The notes below the pieces were generated by a model. The model saw nothing but the letters and a program-made list of their open reading frames with translations. It searched no databases and was not told the origin of the DNA. Shown here piece after piece: positions 1 through 10,528 of a stretch of 64,000 bases of DNA; within the stretch, counting starts at the first letter, position 1; each line of letters opens with the position of its first letter. Location: assembly GCA_019828595.1 (NCBI GenBank), contig JAHQRK010000036.1, positions 425,939-489,938 of the forward strand. Reading direction: 5' to 3'. Both the position numbers and the translations under genes were made by a program. Source of the DNA: Aphanomyces cochlioides. Its lineage: Eukaryota > Oomycota > Saprolegniomycetes > Saprolegniales > Verrucalvaceae.

Positions 1-519
1 TGTCTTGGCGATCAACGTGCGGGGTGCATGAGTCCGTCCTTGGTGTGCGTGGAGATTCTTGACATTGAACTTTATCATGGCAATGCCCTTAGCATCCACT
101 AAGATCAAACAAGAGCACAGACTTGATCGAGATGAATAGAAGCGAAATGGAGAAAGCAACGACTAAACTGGTGATGCGTAAGGACGACGTCGGTCAAGTC
201 GCTGAGGGCTTCAACCTTTTGAACGATGACGACAGCGCTCAGAAGGTCTTATATAGTACATCTGGGCTCATTGCGATGAGACCCGCGGGATATTGACCGG
301 CAAGGACTTGCAGGAACCGTCACCGCAAAGATATTTCTCCTTTCTCCACTCTTGTGCTGGTCCGACGTTTCTTGTCACCAATGCGAGGGGGAAGGCTCCT
401 TCTCCCACAGGGCGACGGAGTGAGGAGGAGTATCAGAAGCATCTTCTTGATGGGGCATGAGTGTCGTCGATCACCACACAATGTTTCTAGTTCTACCGAC
501 AGAGACGTTAATCCGAAGC
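1..519. repeat. degenerate duplicated modules, no gene
   Basis: No convincing coding region. The stretch is made of pieces that recur elsewhere in the window. A segment around 20-110 resembles 6560-6640. Another around 170-300 resembles the start of the recurrent 0.3-kb module at 1790-1930 and 6790-6860. The part around 340-440 resembles 2010-2110 and 8750-8830 in the opposite orientation. I see these as scrambled duplicates, not as a functional gene. Confidence 0.5.
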
Positions 520-637
520 AGTTTGCGTGGCACACACGCGATGTGCCAGTTGCTGATGCAAGCTGTTCAATTGCAAGTTCCAAAGCAGCGTTGACACAAT
601 CGAAGCTTGCGAGGAGATGAGGAAGAAGGAGGATCAT
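520..637 (-). pseudogene. unknown 256-aa family, N-terminal fragment (copy 1)
   Basis: About 40 codons match the amino-terminal part of the family whose open copies lie at 7709-8479 and 19371-20141. The conserved run PHLLASFDCVNAALELAIEQ is recognisable. Similarity stops after the RVCH motif, and the downstream two thirds of the gene are missing. It is a relic with no function inferred. Confidence 0.6.
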
Positions 638-860
638 GGTCGCTCTTGTAGCAATACCAGCGATCGCCACCACGTCGCTGCCTCCGTTGTGAATCTTCTT
701 TCGGCTCTGAATATCAATAGAAGTGAGGCCTTTGAACGGAGCTCCTACTGACGTTGCCTTGGGACGAGGTGATGGAATATTGAACGAGGGAAACGCAAAC
801 AAGTCCTAGAGTCCTTACGCCGACCACAGATACAAGTCTTTCTTAGCTCGCCTATGATAG

Positions 861-1517
861 ATTTCCTTTCGATTCATCACGACCAAGTCTGTATTTTTAT
901 CTGAGTTTGTCTACATCAATGTTGGCATGCTGAGCCAGTTGGGCAAATGCGCCGTCCTTGTTTGCAAGCAATTGAGACGGCGTGCCGTACTCCTTGACAG
1001 TGCCAGCGTCCAACACCAAGATGTGATCCGAATCCATGATCGTATCGAGGCCATGGGCAATGATGAGCCTTGTGACGTTCTCAAAGCATTCCCGCATGGT
1101 CTGTTGGATGAGGCGGTCCGACTCTGGATCAATGTTGGCCGTGGCTTCGTCCAGCACGACGACTTTCGAACGGCGGAGCAACGCCCGTGCAATGCAGACC
1201 AACTACCTTTGGCCCACGGAGAGATTGCTTCCCTTCTCGGCGATTTCAAACTCCAAGCTTGGGATCGCATCGCTCAAGTGCACACGCTTCAAGACTGTCC
1301 AGAGATCCGCGTCGTCGGCGTCGTTTGTCGGGTTCAAGTTGAGTCGGATGGAGCCACTGAAGAGCACTGGGTCTTGGGGGATGATCGTCAAGCCAGACCG
1401 AAGTCTCTTGAGTGACACTGACGCAATGTCAACCTACACACGCTTTCAATTGCGATTGGATTGCAAGATGACGTACGTCGTCGATGGTAATGCGGCCAGA
1501 AGACGATGAAACCATGT
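861..1517 (-). pseudogene. ABCC transporter 3' end, duplicated pseudogene
   Basis: This is a duplicate of the last part of the intact ABCC gene (compare 21545-22201). It encodes the second nucleotide-binding domain from the IIPQDPVLFSG segment through the signature LSVGQR, Walker B VVVLDEATANIDPESD and the C-terminal DKLR. A Gln codon right after LSVGQR has become TAG, so the reading frame is broken in two (897-1202 and 1203-1418). The 43-nt intron of the parent gene is still visible near 1435-1477, so the copy arose by DNA duplication and not by retroposition. Similarity ends sharply near 1517. By eye it differs from the source gene by only a few percent, several changes being at CpG sites. 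Confidence 0.85.
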
Positions 1518-1529
1518 TCTTGTCGTCAA

Positions 1530-2160
1530 CCCTGAGTTACACGGTGCAGAGACGTTGAAAGAGGCTGCCTTGACTATCGACGTGCGGGGTACATGGGTCC
1601 GTCCTTGGATTCTTGACTTTGAACTTTATCCATGCGATGGTCCTTCTGATCCCCAATGTCCAGTGCTCAGCAGCGGCTCCATTCACCTCAACTTGGACCC
1701 AAACTCAACCAACAACAACAAACTTGATCGTGGTGAATGGAAGCAAAATGCCTTCAAGTCTTTCATCGAAAGAAGCGACGGCTAAACTCAATCGATGACG
1801 CGTAGGGAGTCGGCGCACGACGTCGGTCAAGTCGCCGAGGGCTTCAACCTTTGAACGATGACGACAGGAAACTGGATAGTGTCACATGTTGTCGTGCTGA
1901 GAGGGGTTGGAGTAGATCAGGGTTCATCACGATGAGAACAGCGGGATTTGGACCGGCCAGGACTGGGGGTGGGTCTTCTTTCGTTTCGGGCCTGAAGCCG
2001 ACGTCGAGAAAATATTTCTCGGCTCTTGTGCTGGTCGGTCGTTTCTTGTCACCAGAGCCAGGGAGACCCCCAAGGGCAACGGAGTGAGAAGGAGTATCAC
2101 AGGTATCTTGTTGAATTGAGTCTGGTTCTAGCGACAGTGCTGGAGCAAATTTTGGCACAA
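1530..2160. repeat. duplicated modules alpha (ABC-derived) and beta
   Basis: Two recurrent modules sit side by side. Module alpha (about 1590-1790) reads on the plus strand as DPQCPVLSSGSIHLNLDPN, a decayed copy of the ABC second-NBD segment IPQDPVLFSGSIRLNLNP. It recurs at 6600-6790, 9030-9170 and 16980-17060. Module beta (about 1800-2160) recurs at 6790-6930, 8680-9020, 16510-16880 and 20290-20660 in varying orientation. Its short ORF (containing GDKKRPTSTRAEKYF) is partly shared between copies, but I recognise no protein family in it. Neither module looks functional. Confidence 0.6.
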
Positions 2161-2211
2161 ATTGTGTCTATTTGGTGATTCCAAATTTGGCTCAAATTGA
2201 CAATATTTATT

Positions 2212-2418
2212 TCACCTATTTATCAAAGTTACCTCCATATAATTGTCAAGCGCCTGAGTTCCGTCAATCGCGCACGTCTGACATAGGGCAACCTTGAATT
2301 CATTGATGACGTTTCGACTATCCGCTTGGATAGCACCAAGATACTCCACATTCGTGTTGACTTGATTGCCGCATTTGAAGCACTTCAGAGTTGGAGCTTG
2401 TTGTCGTGTTTGGTCCAT
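2212..2418 (-). CDS. small CxxC-containing ORF, unknown
   Basis: This 68-aa ORF has an ATG start and two Cys pairs, CFKC near residue 13 and CQTC near residue 47. That spacing would suit a small zinc ribbon. It is not part of the recognised duplicated modules and lies alone in AT-richer sequence. There is no further family signal. It could be a genuine small gene, an exon of a lost gene, or a chance ORF. Confidence 0.25.
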   Translation of the reverse strand: MDQTRQQAPTLKCFKCGNQVNTNVEYLGAIQADSRNVINEFKVALCQTCAIDGTQALDNYMEVTLINR

Positions 2419-2489
2419 GGTGAAATCTTGTTCAAGTGATGTTGTTGATTTCGGTCAAATTGTCGAATGAAGGTTCTTAAAGGCCTAAA

Positions 2490-2640
2490 GATCAAAGATA
2501 TGGTGCTGGTTGTGTAGATTCCAATGCGTATTCGAAGATCTGGCGATTCAATATTCTAAAGCCTGGCGGTTACATGCGTATTCTAAAGATCTGGTGCTGG
2601 TTGTGTGGATTTCAGTGCGTATTCGAGGAAGGATCTCTGT
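2490..2640. repeat. imperfect ~50-bp direct repeat
   Basis: A segment starting with AAGATATGGTGCTGGTTGTG near 2493 is repeated as AAGATCTGGTGCTGGTTGTG near 2587. Both continue into a similar TGCGTATTCG tract, and a third partial unit lies between them. No coding or RNA feature is seen. Confidence 0.6.
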
Positions 2641-2749
2641 CTTACTCGAACGAGCATTTCCTGGTCAATCGCCTCGTCCCAAGACATGAGCATCGTCGCA
2701 GGTGGTGGTCCAAAGGCAGCTGAAGTTTCTCATCGAAATTAATAGATTC

Positions 2750-2965
2750 TATTGGATAAAATATTATGGATTCGCTAGAAATTTCCCAATTTGGATTTGT
2801 TTTTTGTATCAATCTCCAATCGCGCCAATACATTGGATGAATGAAAATTAGAACAGTACTTTCTTTAAAATTTTATTCAGCCAATCACAATCGCCCTAAA
2901 TATTTATTAGCCAATGGCGTCGATTGGTGATTCGATCCGCGGCGTGATTCGATTGAACGGGATGG
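2750..2965. repeat. dispersed repeat X internal segment
   Basis: This AT-rich segment is nearly the same as the two halves of the element at 48110-48206 and 49715-49820, there separated by a Tigger insertion. Here the halves are contiguous (ATTAGAACAGTACTTTC across the junction), which shows the empty target state. It immediately precedes the ORF-like relic at 2981 and may be its 5' flank. Confidence 0.75.
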
Positions 2966-2980
2966 GAAGGAGCCCGCCAT

Positions 2981-3627
2981 GTGAAATCCCAATTGGTTCG
3001 CAACACTGGTGGGCATCCCATTGACGACTCTGAATTGGAAGAGTTAATTCGACAAGCTCGAGAATTCCGCCAAAACTCTACTGCTATGGATGAATTCATT
3101 GAAGACATCTTGAAAACTCCATCCTCGAAGGCTTGCACTGTGGACATTCCTCTGGGAGAAGCTTTCCGTCAAGTCAAGGACTACCAAATCCGAGCGAATT
3201 CAATTACCCAAAACCCGGGTACACTTTGGGAATCGAAATTAAAGGAAATTCTGTTCCACAAGAAAACCCCGACTACTCTCTCTTTGACGTTTTATGACTA
3301 TGATCTATTGCGCAAAACCTGTGGAACCTCTCTTCGTCTGGGAAAACAAGAATTTACTGTGCCTGAATATTCTGCCCATCGGAACTTTATTTTATTACTT
3401 TCAACAACCTGGTGGATCACGATATTCAAAAAGCGATCTTGAAAAAGTTGGAAAAGCTCACTCACTGCGTCATTGTTGGTTTTAACCCCAGTACTGACAA
3501 TTTATTACGCTCGACCCAATTTCGAGTCCTTTTTGACTCCGAAACTCCTACTTTGGCTCTGGTTTTTCAAGAGAACTGGAAACAGAGGTCTGGCACCTCT
3601 GTTTCGAGAAACCAGAGTGCTAATTAA
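2981..3627 (+). pseudogene. probable retroelement ORF1-like relic
   Basis: A 153-aa ORF (2981-3442) is continued by a second frame (3412-3627) after a frameshift near 3410. Together they encode an acidic N-terminal part, a segment with FTVPEYSAH, and a C-terminal part with HCVIVGFNPSTDNLLRSTQF and PTLALVFQENW. The layout of a short RNA-binding-like domain followed by a Pro/Leu-rich strand resembles ORF1-type proteins of oomycete LINEs, but that is a weak analogy. No reverse transcriptase follows. Treat as a broken mobile-element gene of uncertain class. Confidence 0.35.
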
Positions 3628-3683
3628 CAAACCTTGGCCACCAGATTCATCGATGTCAAAGCGCCAACAACACATCGCGGTCG

Positions 3684-4547
3684 ATGGCTGCAGCGGTAAC
3701 AATCATTGTACCTCAATCTGCCGAAACAAGAACAGTCGCTGCGACATTCACAGAAGCACGAATCCAATCTACGACCATGACATCTCTTCCCCGTCATCTC
3801 CTCGCCAGCATCGATCGCATCAACGCTGCTCTGGAGGTTGCACTGGAACAGCCTCCACCGGCGACTGGCACCTTGCGTGTGTGTTTTGTAACTGAAGAAG
3901 AATGGAACGCGTTTGCTGACTGCGACGGCCAAGTTGTCCACCCCAACTATCGAGAATGGTTTCCTGACTGTGGTGAAATCCACGTCATCGAGTTTGAAAG
4001 TATGCCACACGAAGCTTATTCAGATCGACTCTATGACCAAATCCATGCACGGCCTGTCAATAGATGGCTCAAAAGCCACCAAAAGCCATCGTTCTGCCAC
4101 GAATACCCAAGGCCCACAAAACGCTCCAGATCTCAGTTATGGCCCGTACAGCGATACACCGCACACTGTGCTTCCTCCTGCCATCTCAGACTTTGACGAT
4201 TTTTGTACGATCAAGATTGAAATCGGAGTCTCACAGCCGTGGGGAATGGCGCAAGGTCAACTCGACCATAAGGCAATTGAAGTGTGGGCTCATATGCCAG
4301 GAGTGGAGTACGTGCTCTGTATCAAGTTTGATCCCGATCTGCGAATGCCGAGTACAAACTCTACGATGTGCGAACAGATCCTCTTGTGCCATTCCCTCCA
4401 CTTCCGATCGTCGCTGAAAGAACCGAGGTCCAATTTGACGGACATCGAATCCTAGGCATTCCGCAAGGGATGCCGCTCCCAATCGGTTTCCCAGGGGCTC
4501 TGACGGTGGATTTGTACACTCCGCTGCGATTGGCAAGTCGTAAATAA
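3684..4547 (+). pseudogene. unknown 256-aa family, full-length frameshifted copy (copy 2)
   Basis: This plus-strand copy spans the whole family length. The first frame (3684 to about 4090) carries PRHLLASIDRINAALEVALE, the TEEEWNAFADCDGQVVHPNY block and GEIHVIEFES. A frameshift near 4090 moves to a frame with SDFDDFCTIKIEIGVSQPWG and AIEVWAHMPGVEYVLCIKFD. A second shift near 4345 leads to FDGHRILGIPQGMPLP and the end at LYTPLRLASRK (stop near 4545). All three blocks of the open copies are present in order, so it decayed recently by small indels. It stands tail to tail with copy 3. Confidence 0.75.
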
Positions 4548-4839
4548 TCGGTGTCTTGGGCGAAGTGAACGATAAGTGAGTGACGCAGCTCAATGGTCTT
4601 AGCTGTACTTTCGGTCGAGGTTACAGCCTGACTTGTCTTGTTAACTGCAGCTTAATCAGCAATACCATCTCTTGCTTGATTTGTTCAATGTTGTCTTTGG
4701 CATCGCAAATCTAACGTCTGTGGAATGGTCGATGAAACTCCTAAGTTCTTTCATTAAGACTCGCTGTGTCACTTTGTCAGACGCTCCAGTCTTCTTGTAT
4801 AGAAGAAGTCTTGTATAGAAGAAGTCGAAGCCGCAGTGA

Positions 4840-5395
4840 TAGTTGCGGGGTACCTAGGATTCGATGTCCGTCCAATTGGACCTCGGTTCTTGGCGCGACG
4901 ATTGGAATTGGAGCGAGTGGCACAAGAGGATGTGTTCCAACGGCTGCGAGACTCCGATTTCAATTTTGATCGTCCGAAAGTCGTCGAATATGGGAACATC
5001 TGGAGAGAGGACAGAGCATGGTGTGTGATGGCTTGGTCCATAGCTTAGGTCTGGACACGATCGTCAGCCTTGGGAATTCGTGGCAGAAAGGGAACCAATG
5101 AGTCATTTGTCGATATGCCGTCCGTAGAATTGTGTCAACAGTTCAGCAGCATACCTTCCATGTGGCGTGCTCTCAAACTCGATGACGTGGATCTCACCAG
5201 TGTCGGCAAACCATTCGAGAAAATTGGGGTGGACGACTTGGCCGTCGCAGTCAGCAAACGCGCTCCATTCTTCTTCAGTTTCGTGGCACACACGCAATGT
5301 TCCAGTCGCCGGTGGAGGCTGTTCAATTGTAACTTCCAGAGCAGCATGATGCGACCGAAGCTGGCGAGCAGATGAGGGGGGAGATCAGTCATGGT
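4840..5395 (-). pseudogene. unknown family, internally deleted copy (copy 3)
   Basis: The N-terminal half is readable: LPPHLLASFG, then RVCHETEEEWSAFADCDGQ, VVHPNFLEWFADTGEIHVIE, ending near 5103. The following region to about 4840 keeps only scrambled pieces of the central and C-terminal blocks, in other frames. The copy lies tail to tail with copy 2, so 3.7-5.4 kb forms an imperfect inverted pair. Confidence 0.65.
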
Positions 5396-5399
5396 CAGT

Positions 5400-5880
5400 T
5401 CTTGGAGCTGCGAATCAAGGTACTGAAAAGATCTTTTGGACTCTGAAAAATCTCGCCAATTGCGATGATGACTTTGGACCACCTGCGACGGAGCTCGTAC
5501 TGCCGTTGGAGACGAGAGCCTTGGGACAGAATTGAACGCTGCGAAAGATCAAGTTTGTTGCGCGGACATCATTCGCACTGAGGGGCTCGTCAAGCAAGTA
5601 GACATCGGCTTTTAGGTGATAAATAGCCCGCGCTAGGCTCAGGCGAGCTTTCTGTCCCCCGCTCAAGTTCAGGCCGTGCTCGCCAATTTCAGATTAGTGT
5701 GTTCAAGCACTCTGGCGAGCACGGAAAGAGGTTTTTGATGACACGACACAGCGAATTTACTGTCTCAACAAAGCATTTGTGAATTTCATCGACCATTCCA
5801 TCTACGTCAGATTCGCGATGACAAAAGCAACATCGAACAAATCGAGCAAGAGAAAGCATCGAGGATTAAGCAGCAGTTAA
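5400..5880. pseudogene. fragments of ABC NBD1 and of the WW gene
   Basis: About 5550-5690 on the minus strand reads [20 protein letters not shown] and [13 protein letters not shown], the signature and Walker B region of ABC NBD1 with substitutions (compare 23760-23880). About 5705-5760 on the plus strand matches the WW-gene segment encoding LQALWRARKA (27628-27660) and then jumps to sequence like 27850-27880. Both are short relics joined at a breakpoint near 5695. Confidence 0.6.
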
Positions 5881-5989
5881 AAAGACCGTGAGCGGCAAGT
5901 CAGGCAGTAAACTCGATCCAAAAGGCAAGACCGACATGATTGAGCAGTATCACTCACTGAATTCTTGTAAACTCGTCTTCGAAGTCACT

Positions 5990-6530
5990 GAAGACACTGA
6001 TTACTTTCGACTTGCCAATCGCAGCGGAGTGTACAAATCCACCAACAGAGTTGCCGGGAAACCTACTGGGAGTGACATCCCTTGCGGAATCCCAAGGATT
6101 CGACGTCCGATCTCCGTCCTTGGAGGGACAATCGGAAGTGGATTGAGTGGTACACAAGAGGATGAGCTCGAGCATCGTATAGCTTGTATTCGGCATTCTC
6201 AAAGTCACGATCGAACTTGACACAGAGAACGTACTCCACTCCAGGCGTGTTAGCCCATACCGCAATTGCCTTGTGATCGAGTTCTCCTTGCGCCATTCCC
6301 CACGGCTGCGAGACACCAATTTCAATTTTGATCGTACTAAAGTCGTCAAAGCTTGGAACGCTAGGAGGAAGCACAGAATGGGGTGTTTGACTGTATGGTC
6401 CATAACAGAGGTCTGTGCTTCCTCTAGGCGTTCCAACAATCGCAGCGGTTTGGAATGGCACGAGGACAACTCGACCACAAGGCGATATCGATAATGGCAG
6501 GAGTGGAGTACGAGCTGTGTGTCAAACACC
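5990..6530 (-). pseudogene. unknown family, C-terminal half (copy 4)
   Basis: The minus strand encodes the central and C-terminal blocks, including FDDFSTIKIEIGVSQPWG, ELDHKAIAVWANTPGVEYVL and CVKFDRDFENAEYKLYDA. It then shifts frame near 6150 into remnants of the FDGRRILGIPQG and LSVDLYTPLR regions. The N-terminal third is absent: the copy begins near 6530 next to module-alpha sequence. Confidence 0.65.
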
Positions 6531-6589
6531 GAATACAAACGATGAGACTGTCTTGACGATCAACGTTCGGGGTACATGAGTCGGCCCTT

Positions 6590-6960
6590 GGAATGAGTGG
6601 AGATTCTTGACATTGAACTTTATCCATGCGATGGTCCTTGTGATCCCCAAGACCCAGTGCTCAGCAGCGGCTCCATTCACCTCAACTTGGACCCAAACTC
6701 AACCAACAACAACAAACTTGATCGTGGTGAATGGAAGCAAAATGCTTTCAAGTCTTTCGTAGAAAGAGAAAGCGACGGCTAAACTCAATTGGTGACGCGT
6801 AAGGAGTCGGCGCACGACGGCGATCAAGTCGCCGAGGGCTTGAACCTTTTGAACGAAGATATTTCTCCGCTCTTGTGCTGGTCGGTCGTTTGCCGTCAAC
6901 ACTGTGAGGGGGAAGGCTCGTTCGGCGACGCAGTGAGAAATTGATCATCACACAATGAAT
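6590..6960. repeat. duplicated modules alpha and beta
   Basis: 6600-6790 is a near copy of 1600-1790 (ABC-derived DPQDPVLSSGSIHLNLDPNS on the plus strand). It is followed by a shortened module beta to about 6930. The order and orientation match 1.6-2.1 kb, so the two modules travelled together. Confidence 0.6.
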
Positions 6961-7040
6961 CTACCCGGTAGTTCCATCGACAGGGACGTGAATCCGAAGT
7001 AGATTATGGTGAGAAGGAACGGGTTCTGCGAGTATAGCGC

Positions 7041-7700
7041 TGCATGGCCTCCAGACAAAGCCCAAGACGCATTGGACGTTGGTGTCGAGCCGCTGGTAAT
7101 ACCCTGGGGAGGCGTTTGATGACGCGCTTGCGAATATCATTGACCATTCTATCGACGTCCGATAAGCGATGCCAAAAACAATTTGAGCAAGAGATGGCAT
7201 CGCTGATTGAAGCGGCAATTAACAAGCCAAGTCAAGCGATAACCTTGATGCATGACAGCTCATACCGCAATTGCCTTGTGTGGTCGCACCCAATCATGCT
7301 AAGGACATTGTCATGGATGAAGTCGGATCTTCATGAATTTCCACTCATAACAAGGACAGACTGATGTATCTCCATGTTGATAGTCCAGATAGCCTAATCA
7401 ACGTCCCTGCGCTGTGTGAGTCACGACCGTCTGGGAGAACCATCAGGGCGATGTTCAAGGTCACAACGAACGAAGAGAACTTGAGAGGAAGACGCCATCT
7501 TGAAGGAGGCACGTATCGTGGCCGATGGGAATCCGCATTGGATCCATCCATCGTCCACCCGGAGGAGGAAAGCGCGCGACGCAGTGCCAACGTTACTCGA
7601 GACCATGCCCATCTTTGCCACGCAGGCGTACTTCAACTGCAAGGGTCTACCCTCCATTCAGAGCGCGGATAAGACTGACATGATTGAGCTGCATCAGCTA
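7041..7700 (+). pseudogene. WW-domain gene 5' fragments
   Basis: 7041-7130 resembles 27770-27880 of the intact WW gene. 7520-7705 resembles its first exon and first intron (27480-27520, 27640-27720, 28090-28130), with internal deletions. Reading frames are broken and the LRR part is missing. The 7480-7700 segment is nearly repeated at 19145-19360. Confidence 0.55.
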
Positions 7701-7708
7701 TATTCTTG

Positions 7709-8479
7709 TTAGCTTATAATCAATTTCGCCTTTGCCGATCGCAATGCAGAGTACAAATCCACCGACAGAGTTCTCGGGAAACCTACCGGGAGCGGCATCC
7801 CTTGTGGAATACCTAGGATACGACGTCCGTCAAACTGGACGATGGTTCTTGGCGCGGCAATCGGAAGTGGATCACGGTCGTCAAGGTTCACTCGAACCTC
7901 ATACAGTTTGTACTCGGCATTCTCAAAGTCGGGATCGAACTTGACACAGAGCACGTGCTCCACTCCAGGCGTGTTCGCCCAGATCTCAATTGCCTTGTGA
8001 TCCAGTTGCCCCGGCGCCCTTCCCCAGGACTGCGAGACACCAATTTCAATCTTGATTGTTCCAAAGTCGGTAAAGATGGGAATTTCTGGAGGAAGGACTG
8101 CGCCGGGAGTTCTTGGATGTGGGCCGTAGCTCAGGTCTGGACACGTTCGTGGGCCTTGAGAATTTTTGGCAGTAAGATAGGTATTGAGCCATCTCTTGAT
8201 ATTCGGCGCTTGGAATCGAACATTGAGTTCGTCTGAATAAGTCTCGTGTGGCGTGCTTTCAAACTCGATGACGTGGATCTCACCAGAGTCAGCAAACCAT
8301 TCGAGATAGTTGAGATGGACGACCTCGCCGTCGCAGTCAGCAAACGCGTTCCATTCTTCTTCAGTTGCAAGACACACACGCAACGTGCCAGTTGCCGGTG
8401 GAGGCTGTTGCACTGCAACCTCCAGAGCAGCGTTGATGCGATTGATGCTGGCGACGAGATGAGGGGGGAGAGTAGTCAT
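7709..8479 (-). CDS. unknown protein family, open copy (copy 5)
   Basis: This is one of two uninterrupted members of a family with at least 11 copies in the window. From the ATG at 8479 it encodes 256 aa. The frame is open upstream to a GTG at 8575, but that extension is not conserved in frame. Conserved blocks are PPHLVASINRINAALEVAVQ (N-terminal), LATEEEWNAFADCDGEVVHL and SGEIHVIEFEST (residues about 35-80), FGTIKIEIGVSQSW with AIEIWANTPGVEHVLCVKFD (about 140-185), and FDGRRILGIPQGMPLPVGFP near the end. The E-I-G-x-S-Q ... K ... W ... V-x-x-V-L-x-V pattern resembles PD-(D/E)XK/Uma2-like nuclease-fold proteins, but that is inference. There is no signal peptide or membrane segment. By eye it is almost identical in DNA to copy 8 (offset 11662). 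Confidence 0.6.
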   Translation of the reverse strand: MTTLPPHLVASINRINAALEVAVQQPPPATGTLRVCLATEEEWNAFADCDGEVVHLNYLEWFADSGEIHVIEFESTPHETYSDELNVRFQAPNIKRWLNTYLTAKNSQGPRTCPDLSYGPHPRTPGAVLPPEIPIFTDFGTIKIEIGVSQSWGRAPGQLDHKAIEIWANTPGVEHVLCVKFDPDFENAEYKLYEVRVNLDDRDPLPIAAPRTIVQFDGRRILGIPQGMPLPVGFPRTLSVDLYSALRSAKAKLIIS

Positions 8480-8575
8480 GGTGGTCGATTTGGTTGGTGC
8501 TTCTACTGTAGCGACTGTTCTTGTTGCGGCAGATTGAGGTACAATGATTGACACCGCTGCAGCCGTCACCACCAC

Positions 8576-9200
8576 CTGCGACGATGCTCATGTCTTGGGA
8601 CGAGGCGATTGAGAAATGAACCAGGAAATGCTCGTTCGAGTAAGACAGAGATACTTCCTTTGTGCCAAAATTTGCTCGAGCACTGTCGCTGGAACCAGAC
8701 TCGACGACGCTCATGCGCATCAACACGATGCCGGTGATACTCCTTCTCACTCCGTTGCCCTTGGGGGAAGGAGCCTTCTCCTTCACAGTGGTGACAAGAA
8801 ACGACCGACCAGCACTGGAGCCGAGAAATATTTTCACGACATCGGCTTCAAGCCCGAAACAATAGAAAACGCACTCCAAGACCTTGCCGGTCCATATCCG
8901 CGCTTCTCATCGTGATGAACCCGGATGTACTCGAAGCCCCTCTCAGCACGAGAACATGTGAAACTCTCCAGTTTCCTGTCGTCTTCGTTCAATACGTTGA
9001 TGCCCTCGGCGACTTGACCGACGTCGTGCACCGACTCCTTATTTGTTGTTGTTGGTTGAGTTTGGGTCCAAGTTGAGGTGAATGGAGCCGCTGCTGAGCA
9101 CTGGGTCTTGGGGATCAGAAGGACCTTGCCATGGATAAAGTTCAAAGTCAAGATCGTCAAGAATCCAAGGACGAACCCATGTATCCTGCACATTCAATGC
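8576..9200. repeat. duplicated modules beta and alpha
   Basis: 8576-8660 matches a short segment upstream of other family copies (2640-2710, 16440-16500, 20220-20290). 8680-9020 is module beta in the same orientation as 16510 and 20290. 9030-9170 is module alpha inverted relative to 1.6 kb. No intact gene is present. Confidence 0.6.
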
Positions 9201-9213
9201 AGCCTCCTCAACG

Positions 9214-9510
9214 TCACTGTACCGTGTAACTCGGTGTTGACGACAAGAACTTCAGAGGACGACGCCATCTTGAAAGGATACACGACCGAGTCCGCGGTGG
9301 ATCGACCTCTATCGGGGCGAGGAAAGTCAAGACGGTTGTCTTTCCACCGAGGAGGCCACGGACACATTCTTGAAAGACTGAGTTCGCTACGTGTAGATCA
9401 AGCGCACTAAGGGGATCGTCCAGCAAGTAGACGTCGACTTCTTGGTGGTGGATAGCCCGCGCGAGGCTCACGCGAGCTCTTAGCCCCCCCCGCTCAAGTT
9501 AACGTCGCGC
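9214..9510 (-). pseudogene. ABC NBD1 fragment
   Basis: The minus strand encodes SLARAIHHQEVDVYLLDDPL, then SALDLHVANSVF and RGLLGGKTTVL. This matches the ABC signature, Walker B and D-loop region of NBD1 in the intact gene (23700-23890). The frame departs near 9300 into unrelated sequence. Walker A and the rest of the transporter are absent. Confidence 0.75.
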
Positions 9511-9628
9511 TCGCCAATTCCCTTGGGAAGCATAGAAAAGTTTGGACATGTGTCACTTCCAAAGCCCGATATGATTGAGCTGCGTCACTTGCTTCATTCT
9601 TGTAAACTTATCTTCGAAATCGCTGAAG

Positions 9629-10314
9629 TCACCGACTACTCAAGACTTGCCCATCGCAGCGGAGTGTACAAATCGACCGACAGAATTGCTGGGAAACCGA
9701 CCGGGAGCGGCGTCCCTTGTGGAATACCAAGGATACGACGTCCGTCAAATTGGATGATGGTTCTTGGCGCGGCAATCGGACGTGGATCACATTCTTCAAG
9801 GTTTGCACGAACATCGTACAGCTTGTACTCGGCATTTTCAAAGTCGGGATCGAACTTGACGCACAGCACGTACTCCACTCCTGGCCTGGCAGCCCATACC
9901 ACAATCGCTTTATGGTCCAGTTGTCCTGGCGCCCTTCCCCATGGCTGCGAGACACCAATCTCAATGATGATCGTCCGAAAGTCGCCAAATCTCGGAATGC
10001 CAGGAGGAAGTACCGAGTGCTGTGTTTCACTGTACGGACCAAAACTCAGGTCTGGTTTATGTCGTGTGCCTTGGGAATACGTGGCAGTAAGGTTACTAAA
10101 TAGCCATCTCTTGATATGCTGTCCGCGGAAATTGTCATGAAGATTCGCAGCATACCTGTCATGTGGCAGATCAACAAACTCGACGACGTGGATCTCGCCA
10201 GAGTCAGCAAATCATTCGAGATAATTGGGTCGAACAACTTGGCCGTCGCAGTCAGCAAACGCGTTCCATTCTTCTTCAGTTGCAAGACACACACGCAACG
10301 TGCCAGTTGCAGGT
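9629..10314 (-). pseudogene. unknown family copy 6, C-terminal part, split by Ty3 element
   Basis: This encodes from the ACVLQLKKNG/EEWNAF region down to the C-terminal FDGRRILGIPQGTPLPVGFP and the stop near 9636. Its N-terminal part is at 16251-16446 on the other side of the Ty3 insertion, and joining the two restores colinearity with the other copies at the GTLR codons. The central reading frame also carries indels (frames change near 9900 and 10050), so decay is not due to the insertion alone. The 5-bp CAGGT at 10310-10314 is the left target duplication. Confidence 0.8.
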
Positions 10315-10528
10315 TGTAGCAAACTAGGCAGAGGAAGGCAAATTGTAGAATGAATTAGGTCTCAACTTAACTCTAATCTAGCACATCCTTGTAACTTTAA
10401 GCCACATCCTATTGTCACATCGCTTTGGTTGGTGTTGAGGGGCGTTTACGCTAGTTTCCTAAGTCGTAAACTGCGTTACAGCATTCAGCCGAGGTCCTGA
10501 GCCAAACCGGTGGCTCAGGATCGCTACA
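10315..10528 (-). repeat. 3' LTR of Ty3 element
   Basis: 214 bp, TGTAGC...GCTACA, matching 16037-16250 with about four substitutions. On its internal side a short purine run on the minus strand (complement of 10529-10536, GGGGAAGA) is the probable polypurine tract priming plus-strand synthesis. Confidence 0.95.

Noticed and set aside
320..802. 160-aa ORF on the minus strand as a gene
   Set aside because: It is a chimera of a family fragment and flanking module sequence, with no conserved whole-length counterpart.
8361..8879. 172-aa minus-strand ORF overlapping copy 5
   Set aside because: Runs in a shifted frame over the family N-terminus and module beta. The Ser/Cys-rich translation reflects the wrong frame.
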